64,000 nt of DNA, taken from Roseiarcus sp963721905 (GTDB taxonomy: Bacteria > Pseudomonadota > Alphaproteobacteria > Rhizobiales > Beijerinckiaceae). Location: positions 121,054 to 185,053 of the forward strand of contig CAVRMF010000027.1 of NCBI GenBank assembly GCA_963721905.1, written 5' to 3'. Numbering within the stretch: the first letter of the stretch is position 1; each line of letters starts with the position of its first letter. Shown here piece by piece: positions 51,664 to 60,059 of this stretch. A program made the position numbers and the translations under genes. The notes under the pieces were generated by a model. The model made no database searches. It saw nothing but the letters and a program-made list of their open reading frames with translations, and was not told where the DNA came from.

Positions 51664-54568
51664 TTACGGGGCCAGCGTGCGGGCGACCCGGAACCCGATA
51701 TCGCTGTTGTGATCGTCGGCGGGAAACTCGCCCCGCATCGCCGCGCGAACAAACCGCGGCTTCACGAGCCAGGAACCGCCGCGGACGACATGTTGAGCAC
51801 AATCTCCGCCGGTCCACTCCGAGCTGTCGGCCGGCGCCCCTCGTAGTCGCCATGACGGCATTCCTCAACCCATTGCCAGACGTCGCCCGCCATGTCGTAG
51901 AGGCCGAACCCGTTGGGCCGGAATGTTCCGGCCGGCGAGGTCTCGACTCTGTCCCACTTGCTGCCGCACCCATAACAATTGGCCTTTCCCTGGCCAATCT
52001 CATCGCCCCATGAATAAGCCGTCATCGCGCCCGCGCGAGCCGCGTATTCCCATTCCGCCTCGGTAAGCAGGCGGTACGGCTTGCCGGTCATCTCTGCGAG
52101 CCAAGCGACATATTGCTTGGCTTGCGGCCAAGTCACATTGATCAAGGGCTTTGCTCCGCGTCCGTAGGTCAGGTCATCGACTTCAGGGCAGCCCCCGACC
52201 GACACGCAGGCGTCCCAGTCGTCGAAGGTGACGTCGAACTTGGAAACCGCGAAGGGACTTCCGATCGTGACTTTGCGCTGCGGGCCCTCGTTGGGGTAGC
52301 GGCCCTGTTCCGTCGCAGGCGAGCCCATCGTGAATTCGCCGGCCGGCACGACGATCATCTCCGGACAGAACGTGTCCTTGGAGCATTCGCGGAAACTCGC
52401 GCCGGGCTTGAGCGTGCGCTCTGCCTCCGCGGTCAGCACGTAGGGCCGCACCTCAGTCATCATGTAAGGCCGCACCACCGTGATCCAGTGGACCCGGTCC
52501 TTGAGGTAGGACTGGTTGAGCCAGCCGACCGCGCCCATCACGACAAAAAACGCCAGCACGCCGACAGCCTCCAGCATATGCCGGGTTCTGCGTCTCGCCG
52601 CCGTCTCTGCGTTCGCGCACGCCGTGAGGTAGTCTCGATCCATCGGCTCCAGGCCGGCCGCGAGATCCTGCCGCCCGAAGAGTTGCTCAGCCGCTTTGAG
52701 CCGGTCCGCCTTGTGCGTGAGCCAAGCGTCGCCCCTTTGGTTCTTCTGCCAGTCGTGCGCCGCCTGCTTGACGCTGTCCATGGAGATGAGAAGCTCCCGG
52801 TCCTCCATCAGCCATATCTGCAGCTCGTCCCAATTCCGGAGCAGCGCCTCGTGGGCCGGCTCAATGGTGACGACCCGGCTTTCTACGCCCCTCGCAGCGT
52901 CCTTGATCGCTTCCGTGTCGGTCGCCAGCAGCCGCTCCTCGACAAGCAGTTGGATCAGCGGCGCCGCCTCGGGGGGGATTTCGGACATCCGCGCAACCCT
53001 CCGGCGCGGCGCTCCGCTTTCGGGATCGATGCCCGCGATCCACGGGATCAGGCCGCGGCGCAAGAGCGCGAGACGCGCCGTTCTGTCCTTCGGAATCGTG
53101 GGGTCTGCATCGGCCGCCGCCAGCGCGCGCTCAACCGCGGCCTCGATCGAGCCGTGAATGCCGCCGAGCTTCAGGTACTGGGAAAGCTGGAGATTGCCGC
53201 CGGCGCCATACTCGACATAGAGCCGCTCCAGTATGAAAGCCAGCAGCGGCAGCGCGTCTTTGCCGCCCCCGCCCTCGATATCGGCGAGCAATTGCGCGAC
53301 GAGGCTCTCTTCGATCTTGAGCGCGCGCGGGGTCCCGTCGAGACGCCTGGGCGGTCCCTTGATCACCTCCGCGTAGGCTCCTTTCGGCATCGTGGACAGG
53401 CTGAAGGTTTGTTGTTCGACGCCTTCCAGAGCCTTGGCGACTTGCAGGCGTTCGTAGTTGTCGGAGCGAATCGTGAACAACGCCGTGACGGCGGGGGCGT
53501 CCGAGGTCAAGAGGCTGCGCAGCGCCGCCAGGAACGGCTCGGCCCCTTTTGCCCCTCGGCCAGGAACAGTTCCTCACCCTGGTCGATCAAGAGGACGAGC
53601 ATGGGCGGCTTGGGCGGCGCGTCTTTGGCCTCCTGATCCGGAGGCGGGGTTGCTCTGTCGATGAGTGCTTGAAGAAGGGGCCGGAGCCCGGCGGCCCCTG
53701 CCTCGATCATCGCCCTCAGTTCTGCGCGGGTCTTGGCGAGGTCGCTCGCCCGGCACGCGCCTTCGAGCGCGGCGAGAAAGCCCGTCTCGCCCGAGACGAC
53801 GGCGCGGTAGGGCCTGATGACCGGAAGCGGGAGGAAATGCCGGTCGTCGCGTTTGAGATGCGGGAGCAGGCCTGCCCGCAGGAATGAAGACTTTCCGGCG
53901 CCCGACGCTCCGAGGATGGCGAGCAGCCGTGGCGGGGCGCCTTCCCGCATCTCCCGTAGCCGGCCCAGCGCTTCGATGACGGGCGCGTCGCGTCCGAAGA
54001 AAATGCCGGCGTCTTCGGCCTCGAGCGGCTTGAGGCCCCTGTAGGGCGAGCGGTCCGGATCGTTGGCGGGCGGCCATTCGAAATTGCCGGCGTCGACCCG
54101 GAAGCGCATGATCCCGGCCTTGAGGCGCCGCAAGCCTTCCTCGGAGAACGCGATGGTGGAGGCTTTGTCGCCGCCAGGCAGCGTGACGTTAAAGGCGACG
54201 GCGCGCGTCCCCGTCGTCAGATCGACCTGCTGGTACTCTTCGGTCATTTCGACCGGCAGCGCCGAAAGAGACGTCGGCGCGACGATCGCGGGCAGAATGG
54301 CTTTCGGGTTGTTCCCAAGCTTGGCGAGCAGGAACTCAGTCTTGCACCAGCTCGACGCGGCCCAATCCGGAGAAACCAGCACGACAACCAATTCGCAGCG
54401 CGCGACGGCCGCCTTGAGCGCGGTCTGCCAATGGTCCCCTGCAGTCAAGCCGCGCTCCGGATCGAGATCGAGAAAAACGTCGTCCCAGCCCTGCGCCTTC
54501 ATCCAGTCCCGGATCGCAATCGCCTCGGCATTGTTGGCGCTGGAATGGCTTAAAAAAATGCCCGACAT
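51664..54568 (-). pseudogene. TIR - STAND ATPase - FGE/lectin-fold protein, two frameshifts
   Basis: Restored length about 968 residues. TIR domain, residues 1-85: IFLSHSSANNAEAIAI and VLVSPDWAASSWCKTEF with Glu78 at the NAD-cleaving position. nSTAND1-type NTPase from about 175: YRGLKPLEAEDAGIFFGRD, Walker A GASGAGKSS (220-228), Walker B LVLLIDQGEELF. After a helical region comes a membrane segment (VGVLAFFVVMGAVGWL), then a formylglycine-generating-enzyme fold: MIVVPAGEFTMGSP, RLLTEAEWEYAARAG, NGFGLYDMAGDVWQWVEE, VVRGGSWLVKPRFVRAAMR. The cysteines of true FGE are missing, so this is probably a ligand-binding lectin-like domain. The frames break at CCCC 53543-53546 and 51837-51840; one extra G on the coding strand repairs each. 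Probably a defence or self-recognition receptor. Confidence 0.8.
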
Positions 54569-54684
54569 GAGCAGGGGGTCCCCACAGGGCCGTCAATGAA
54601 TTGTATGCTTACAGGCGGCGGCGCCCGGGAGCCAGTTACAATGAATTCATGGGCTGGAAATGGAGCGGATGGATCGGAGTTCGG

Positions 54685-54963
54685 TCAATTCATGCCCAAC
54701 GCCGCCAGATAGAGGTCGAGGATCGTTTCCTCCTCGATCCGCTTGTCGCGGTCCTGCTTCCGGATCGAGACGATCTTGCGCATGATCCGAGTGTCGAACC
54801 CATTGGCCTTGGCCTCGCCGTAGACGTCCTTGATGTCATCGGCGAGCGCCTTTTTCTCTTCCTCGAGCCGCTCGATGCGCTCGACGAAGGCGCGCAGATG
54901 CCCGGCGTCGACCTCCGCCGTTCCGGTCGCAACGTCCTTCGCCTTCGCGTTTGCCTCGGCCAT
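54685..54963 (-). CDS. gapR: GapR-family (DUF2312) nucleoid protein
   Basis: A 92-residue DUF2312 protein. In Caulobacter GapR binds overtwisted AT-rich DNA ahead of polymerases and aids chromosome segregation. Family sequence: AEVDAGHLRAFVERIERLEE, KKALADDIKDVYGEAKANGF and DTRIMRKIVSIRKQDRDKR; the helical coiled form is evident. ATG 54963 gives the usual length. It lies beside an N-formylglutamate amidohydrolase gene, a pairing common in this order. Confidence 0.92.
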   Translation of the reverse strand: MAEANAKAKDVATGTAEVDAGHLRAFVERIERLEEEKKALADDIKDVYGEAKANGFDTRIMRKIVSIRKQDRDKRIEEETILDLYLAALGMN

Positions 54964-55050
54964 GCCCGATTCTCTCAACTGTTCGGAAAGGGGCGAGGGA
55001 TGGCCCCAAACATCCCACCCCGTCAAGGGCGGGTTTTTGCGAGCGCGCTG

Positions 55051-55884
55051 TCAGCCGCCGCGCCGGGCGCGGCTGCCGAAGTCCCGCGGCGCGCGGACGC
55101 GCGGGTCCGCGACGACGGGCTTCAGGAGCCGCGCGAACCGGTCGGCCCAGGCGAGCGCGCCGGGCGCTTCGGCAATCAGATCCTGCCGGATCTCGATCAA
55201 CGCGTTGGCGAGTCCGCGCGCCGTCGCGACGGCGTCGATCGTGTCCCCGGCCAGCGCCCCGTCGTAGGGCTCGTTGTCGCCGATGCCGTCGACGTGAAGA
55301 TCCGGCTCGGCGGCGAGCGCCTCGAGGAGCGGCTTCGAGATGCGGTCGTCGCGGTCCCACAAGACGCCGACTTTCCAGCGGCGGGGCGCGCCGCGCCAGA
55401 CCGGGGTGAAGGAGTGGATCGAGACCAGCGCCGGCGGCTCGCCGGTCGCCATCATCGCCTCGGCCGCAGCCGTGACCGCATTGCGGTAGGGTGCCCAAAA
55501 CCGCTCGAGCCTGCGCGCGATTTCCGCCGCGTCGGCGCGCGCGTTGCCCGGCACGATCGCGCCGTCGGAATAGCGCATGACCAGCGTCGGGTCGTCCGCG
55601 CCGCGGTTCGGGTCGATGAGAAGGCGCGAAAAGGTCGATAGCACCGCCGGCGCCTCGAGGCGCGCCGCGAGCGCGCGCGCAAGCTCGGCCGCGCCGATGT
55701 CGTAGGCGATATGCCGATCGAGCGCCTCGCGCTCGAGGCCGAGCGAACCGTAGCCGGGCGGAATCGCGTTCGACGCGTGATCGCAGACGATGAGAACGCC
55801 GGCGTCGGGCGCCCCCTCGACGGTCTCGACCGGGGAGAAGGCCGGCTCGACCGGCTCGGGACTGAGGCGCGCTCTTCCGTCCAT
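55051..55884 (-). CDS. N-formylglutamate amidohydrolase family protein
   Basis: A 277-residue protein of the FGase family, which releases formate from N-formylglutamate at the end of one histidine-degradation route. Signatures: VLIVCDHASNAIPPGYGSLG, HIAYDIGAAELARAL, LSTFSRLLIDPNRG and ALVSIHSFTPVW. ATG 55884 is chosen; the frame is open further upstream under the SDR gene. No hut genes are near, so the true substrate is uncertain. Confidence 0.82.
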   Translation of the reverse strand: MDGRARLSPEPVEPAFSPVETVEGAPDAGVLIVCDHASNAIPPGYGSLGLEREALDRHIAYDIGAAELARALAARLEAPAVLSTFSRLLIDPNRGADDPTLVMRYSDGAIVPGNARADAAEIARRLERFWAPYRNAVTAAAEAMMATGEPPALVSIHSFTPVWRGAPRRWKVGVLWDRDDRISKPLLEALAAEPDLHVDGIGDNEPYDGALAGDTIDAVATARGLANALIEIRQDLIAEAPGALAWADRFARLLKPVVADPRVRAPRDFGSRARRGG

Positions 55885-55925
55885 TCCTGACGCTTGCTGT
55901 GAAGTTGAGGCAAGACTATGGACGA

Positions 55926-56699
55926 CTATCCCGCGATGATCGCGCCGCCGTCGACGACGATGGCCTGGCCGGTCATGAACGAACCGGCCTTCGAGGCCAG
56001 ATAGACGGCCGCGCCGGCGATTTCGTCCGCTTCGCCAATGCGTCTCAACGGCGTCGTCGCCGTGGCCTTCTTGAGAGTCTCCGGGTTTTCCCAGAGGGCC
56101 CGGGCGAAGTCGGTCCGGATGAGGCCCGGCGCGATGCAGTTGACCCGGATGTTGTGCGGCCCCCACTCGACGGCGAGATTGCGCGCCAGCTGGAAGTCGG
56201 CCGCCTTCGAGACGTTGTAGGCGCCGATGACCGGCGAACCCTTCAAGCCCCCGATCGACGACACGATGACGATCGAGCCGTCCTTGCGCTCGATCATGCC
56301 CGGCGCAGCCATCTGGATTAGCCAGTTGTTGGCGATCACGTTGTTGTCGAGGATCTTGCGGAACTGCTCGTCGGAAATGCCGGACATCGGCCCGTAATAG
56401 GGATTGGACGCCGCGTTGCAGACGAGGATGTCGATGCGCCCGAATGTCCGGTGCGTCTCGTCGACGAGGCGCCGGAGCTCGTCCTTCGACGAGATGCTGG
56501 CGGCGATGGGGATCGCAGCCTTTCGCCCGCACGCGGCGTTGATGGCGTCCGCCGCCTGAACGCAAGCCTCAGCCTTGCGCGATGAGATCACGACCTCGGC
56601 GCCGTGCTCGGCGAGGCGCTCCGCGATCGCCCGGCCGATGCCCCGCGACGAGCCGGTGACGACGGCGACGCGGCCGCTGAGATCGAACAGATTGGCCAA
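55926..56699 (-). CDS. Short-chain dehydrogenase/reductase
   Basis: A 257-residue Rossmann-fold SDR. The cofactor motif is VAVVTGSSRGIGRAIAERLA (TGxxxGIG), followed by ILVCNAASNPYYGPM (NAG-like) and YNVSKAADFQLARNLAVEWG (YxxxK catalytic pair) and INCIAPGLIRTDFAR-like sequence. The start is probably TTG 56699, because AGGGAGG lies just upstream; an ATG at 56759 falls inside the dispersed repeat and lacks a ribosome site. Substrate unknown. Confidence 0.82.
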   Translation of the reverse strand: MANLFDLSGRVAVVTGSSRGIGRAIAERLAEHGAEVVISSRKAEACVQAADAINAACGRKAAIPIAASISSKDELRRLVDETHRTFGRIDILVCNAASNPYYGPMSGISDEQFRKILDNNVIANNWLIQMAAPGMIERKDGSIVIVSSIGGLKGSPVIGAYNVSKAADFQLARNLAVEWGPHNIRVNCIAPGLIRTDFARALWENPETLKKATATTPLRRIGEADEIAGAAVYLASKAGSFMTGQAIVVDGGAIIAG

Positions 56700-56760
56700 G
56701 GCTTCCTCCCTGATAAGCGCGCATCCCTCGGCATGCGTTCGAGGGTGAGTATCATCCATA

Positions 56761-56925
56761 TAACAGGGAGAAAAAATCGAGAAGCGCCCAGTTCCGCCGA
56801 CCCTGGCCGCAAAAGACTTTTATTATCAACCGCTTCCGAAAGAACCTCACGCGCGACGGGGCAAAATAACAGGACAATAACCGGGAGCTGATTCGCATTT
56901 ATCAGGGAGATAACAGGAGGACTGC
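56761..56925 (-). repeat. Dispersed CCTGTTAT repeat, copy B
   Basis: On the minus strand this reads GCAGTCC, CCTGTTAT, CTCCCTG, ATGCGAATCAG, GTCCTGTTATTTTG, GGTTCTTTCGGAAG, CTTTTGCGGCCAGGGTCGGC and ends TTTTCTCCCTGTTA, the same block order as copies C and D. It lies directly upstream of the SDR gene and 11 bases left of the IS3 end. Confidence 0.75.
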
Positions 56926-56945
56926 ACCCCGTGGCTGAGACACGG

Positions 56946-57260
56946 CTAATTCAGTGACACGGCCTCCTCCTGGTTTGCCTGGTTGCGATTGTCCCGACCG
57001 AGTTCGGCTTCGAACCGGACCGGGGGCTTGTAGCCAAGCGCCGAGTGCAGGCGCTTGGCGTTGTAGACGGTTTCGATGAAGGCGCCGATCTGGCGGCGGG
57101 CGTCGTCAAGGTCGGCGTAGGTCTTGGCGTTGACCTCCTCGGTTTTCAGCGTCTTCATGAAGCTCTCGGCCTTGGCGTTGTCGTAAGGATTGCCCGCTCG
57201 GCTCATCGAGGCGGCGATCTTACGCGTTTCGAGCCGCTTTTGATATGCGCCGCAGGCGTA
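56946..57260 (-). pseudogene. IS3 OrfB transposase, C-terminal fragment
   Basis: Carries RKIAASMSRAGNPYDNAKAE and SFMKTLKTEEVN, including the catalytic Glu, ending at 56946. It joins in frame to the N-terminal part at 58721-59308 if the IS30 and one CTG are removed (903 bases, 301 codons). Confidence 0.9.
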
Positions 57261-57263
57261 CTG

Positions 57264-58720
57264 GGCGGATTCAAGTGGTCGTCGCAACACCTTGACGGGA
57301 GTTGCGATGAACATTCGAAAACGGCGCTCGGATCGTTCTGGGCGGGTGCGCTTGTTCTCACCAGGTCGACCGCCGGTGGCAGGGCGAGAGGAGCGGCGGC
57401 GATTTTGGGCAGCGATTGCGGCAGGCACGGCGAGTGAAGATGCTGCGGTCGGTGTCGGTGTCCCGCAGGCGGTAGGAACACGATGGTTCAGGAAGGCAGG
57501 GGGCATGCCGCCATCGATGTTTGGGCTATCGGCGAAGCCGCTCTCTGGTCGGTATCTCTCTTTTGCGGAGCGGGAGGAGATCGCGCTCCTTCGCGTTCAG
57601 GGCTACTCCATGCAGGAGGTCGCTCGCCGGCTCGGGCGGGTGGCATCGACAATCTCCCGAGAGCTGCGGCGCAACGCCGCCACCCGAAGCGGCGGCCTCG
57701 AGTATCGTGCGACGACAGCGCAATGGCACGCCGAGCGCGCCGCTCGCCGCCCGAAGCAGGCGAAGCTTGCGCGCAACGCGGCGTTAAGAACCTATGTCGA
57801 GGAACGGTTGGCTGGCGTCGTCGTGGCTCCGAGCGGGGCTCCTGTTCCCGGTCCGGTCGTGTCCTGGAAAAGCCGTCGGCACGGACCACGGAAGGACCGG
57901 CGATGGGCAAACGCCTGGAGCCCGGAGCAGATCGCCCGTCGCCTGCCGGTGGACTTCCCGGACGACGCGACCATGCGCATCAGCCATGAAGCCGTCTATC
58001 AAGCGCTATTCGTTCAAGGTCGAGGCGCGTTGCGCCGCGAACTGACGGCCTGCCTGCGCACCGGGCGCGTGTTGCGGATGCCGAGGGCGCGCACGCGCGG
58101 GCGAGGCAAGACCTTCATCTCTCCCGAGATCATGATCAGCCAACGTCCGGCGGAGGCAGCCGATCGCGCCGTGCCGGGCCACTGGGAAGGAGACCTTATC
58201 CTGGGTCTTGGGAGTTCGGCGATCGGCACCTTGGTGGAGCGCACGACGCGCTTTACTCTGCTGCTATACCTGCCGCGCATGGCGGGCCATGGCCACGAGG
58301 CTCGCGTGAAGAACGGGCCCGCACTCGCCGGTCATGGCGCCGAGGCGGTACGTGACGCCATCACGCGCACGATCGTCACGTTGCCCGAGCAGCTCCGCCG
58401 GTCGCTGACTTGGGATCAAGGAGCTGAGATGGCCCAGCACGCCCGCCTCAAGATCGAGGCGGGCGTGCGAGTCTATTTCTGCGATCCTCACAGCCCATGG
58501 CAACGGGGCACCAACGAGAACACTAACGGACTGCTGCGCCAGTACTTCCCCAAAGGAACCGATCTCAGCATGCACAGCGCCAACGAGATTGCAGCCGTGG
58601 CCGCCGCCCTCAACTCGCGGCCCAGAAAGACGCTTGATTGGAAGACACCCGCAGAGGCGCTTGACCGGTTTCTCCTATCAGCCGACAAAGATCGTGTTGC
58701 GACGACCGCTTGAATCCGCC
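57264..58720 (+). mobile_element. IS30-family insertion sequence
   Basis: A 1457-base element with near-perfect inverted ends: GGCGGATTCAAGTGGTCGTC on the left and GGCGGATTCAAGCGGTCGTC on the right (minus strand), continuing GCAACAC in both. A 3-base target duplication, CTG, lies at 57261-57263 and 58721-58723. Collapsing it restores the IS3 transposase frame, so the insertion is well defined and probably recent. Confidence 0.92.
57307..58713 (+). CDS. IS30-family transposase
   Basis: A 468-residue protein. The helix-turn-helix is in GYSMQEVARRLGRVASTISR with ELRRNA following; the DDE core has GHWEGDLILGLGSSAIGTLV (Asp), LTWDQGAEMAQHARL (Asp) and PWQRGTNENTNGLLRQYFP (Glu). An N-terminal extension of about 75 residues precedes the HTH. 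The stop codon lies within the right inverted end. Intact and possibly active. Confidence 0.92.
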   Translation: MNIRKRRSDRSGRVRLFSPGRPPVAGREERRRFWAAIAAGTASEDAAVGVGVPQAVGTRWFRKAGGMPPSMFGLSAKPLSGRYLSFAEREEIALLRVQGYSMQEVARRLGRVASTISRELRRNAATRSGGLEYRATTAQWHAERAARRPKQAKLARNAALRTYVEERLAGVVVAPSGAPVPGPVVSWKSRRHGPRKDRRWANAWSPEQIARRLPVDFPDDATMRISHEAVYQALFVQGRGALRRELTACLRTGRVLRMPRARTRGRGKTFISPEIMISQRPAEAADRAVPGHWEGDLILGLGSSAIGTLVERTTRFTLLLYLPRMAGHGHEARVKNGPALAGHGAEAVRDAITRTIVTLPEQLRRSLTWDQGAEMAQHARLKIEAGVRVYFCDPHSPWQRGTNENTNGLLRQYFPKGTDLSMHSANEIAAVAAALNSRPRKTLDWKTPAEALDRFLLSADKDRVATTA

Positions 58721-59308
58721 CTGCACGCCGCGGTCGGAATGATGGATGAGGCTGTCGGGCGACGGATTGCGGGCCTCGAGCGCCATGTCGAGGGCCTCGA
58801 TCGCCAGGCCCGCCTCGAGATGGTCGGCGATCGCAAAGCCCACGACCTTGCGCGAGAACGCGTCGAGGATCGCCGCCAGATAGATGAAGTCTTCCGCCAG
58901 CCGCACGTAGGTAATGTCGGCGACCCAGATCTGATCGAGCCCGGTGGGAATGAGGCCGCGCGTGCGGTTGGGGACGATGGCGAAGCCATGCCGGCTCTCG
59001 GTGGTGCGCGGGACGAAGGGCTTGGCGCGCTGGCTCAACAGGTTGTCCTCGCGCGTCAGTCGGCGCACCCGCTTGTCGTTGACGAAAAGCCCGCGGTCCC
59101 TGAGCTCTTTGGCGATGCGGCGATAGCCGTAATGGCGGTTGTCGAGCGCGATCTGCTGGATGAGATCGCGCAAGTCCGCATCGTCGCGCTTGGGCGAATG
59201 CGGCCCGAAATGCCGGTAGTAGCCGGCGCGCGACACCCCGCTGATGCCGCACAGCCGTTCGACGTTGGCGTCGTTCTGGGAAAAGCCTTGCGACCCGGCG
59301 CCGGTCAT
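58721..59308 (-). pseudogene. IS3 OrfB transposase, N-terminal fragment
   Basis: ATG 59308 overlaps the orfA stop (ATGA). It contains the HTH_21-like start (RLCGISGVSRAGYYRHF) and the first part of the rve integrase core: DQIWVADITYVRLAEDFIYL (Asp) and SLIHHSDRGVQ (second Asp), where it is cut by IS30. The remainder is at 56946-57260. Confidence 0.9.
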
Positions 59309-59730
59309 TTCCTGGATGACCGCGTAGAGGTGGGCGCGCCGTCGCTTCGGCTCGTCGCGTCCCAGAGCCGCAAGGCTTCGCGAAAAAAATGCAGATCCGC
59401 CTGCTGGCGGCCGACCAGGCGTTCGAGCTCGGCGATGCGCGCCTTGGCTTTGGCGAGCTCGGCGAGATTGGCGGCGGACGGGACGGCGTCCGAAGAGGAC
59501 GACGGCTCGGACGGCGCCGATCCCGCTCGATTCCACCCCGGCTTCGGACCCCGCTTGCAATTCAGCCCCGCAACCCCCATCGCCCGATAGGCCGCCCACC
59601 AGTCATACAAAAGCTTCGGCCTGATCCCAGCCTCCTCGGCGACCGCGGCCACCCGCTCGCCCCCCTCAAGACGCAGCACCAGCCGCTGCTTCAACTCGCT
59701 GGAAAACACCCGCGCCCCTGGTTTTGACAT
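59305..59730 (-). CDS. IS3-family OrfA (helix-turn-helix protein)
   Basis: A 141-residue DNA-binding subunit: VFSSELKQRLVLRLEGGERV, then a HTH and the coiled region AKARIAELERLVGRQQADLH. A T7 run on the coding strand (59385 area) might allow -1 slippage into orfB, but the ATGA overlap with orfB ATG 59308 suggests translational coupling instead. Confidence 0.85.
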   Translation of the reverse strand: MSKPGARVFSSELKQRLVLRLEGGERVAAVAEEAGIRPKLLYDWWAAYRAMGVAGLNCKRGPKPGWNRAGSAPSEPSSSSDAVPSAANLAELAKAKARIAELERLVGRQQADLHFFREALRLWDATSRSDGAPTSTRSSRK

Positions 59731-59794
59731 GGTCCCTCCTCGGAAGCCATGTCACCCAATTAACGTGTCTCAGTTTAAGGGCGCACTCCAGTTT

Positions 59795-59957
59795 GCAGTC
59801 CACTGTTGTCTCCCTGTTATGCGCGAATTAATGCCCTGTTATCGTGCCTGTTCCGCGCGCACGGAGTTTTGGCGCAAGCTATTGGAACATACATGTTTTG
59901 CGACAGACTGGGGGCCGGAAACGCGCGATTCTCCCTGTTTTCTCCCTGCTAGCAGGG
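59795..59957 (+). repeat. Dispersed CCTGTTAT repeat, copy C
   Basis: Reads GCAGTCC, TCTCCCTGTTATGCGCGAAT, GCCCTGTTATCG, GGAGTTTTGGCGCAAGCTAT, TGGAACATACATGTTTTGCG, GGGGGCCGGAAAC and CCCTGTTTTCTCCCTGCTAG. It fills most of the gap upstream of dnaE. Its closest relative is copy D, inverted on the other side of dnaE. Confidence 0.85.
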
Positions 59958-60059
59958 AACCAGTCCCTGCGGCTGAACACCTCGCCGTCCCCGTCCTCCA
60001 CAGCTCACCCACCCGCCGCCACTCGACCCTCGCACCCGCGCTTGCAACAATAGCCGCCC

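Larger units (their letters stand above)
56936..59772 (-). mobile_element. IS3-family element, interrupted by IS30
   Basis: Inverted ends TGAGACACGGCTAATTCAGTG (left, first 20 bases cited: TGAGACACGGCTAATTCAGT) and TGAGACACGTTAATTGGGTG (right, minus strand) delimit the element. Without the nested IS30 it would be about 1.38 kb, normal for IS3. It lies between inverted copies B and C of the dispersed repeat. Confidence 0.8.

Noticed and set aside
51664..54568. Catalytic sulfatase-activating enzyme (true FGE)
   Set aside because: The RGGSW block lacks the cysteines needed for catalysis, and no sulfatase gene is present; a ligand-binding lectin-like fold is more likely.
59371..59400. Programmed -1 frameshift between IS3 orfA and orfB at a T7 run
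   Set aside because: Possible, but the ATGA overlap giving orfB its own ATG at 59308 explains expression more simply, and the orfA frame continues with typical sequence after the run.
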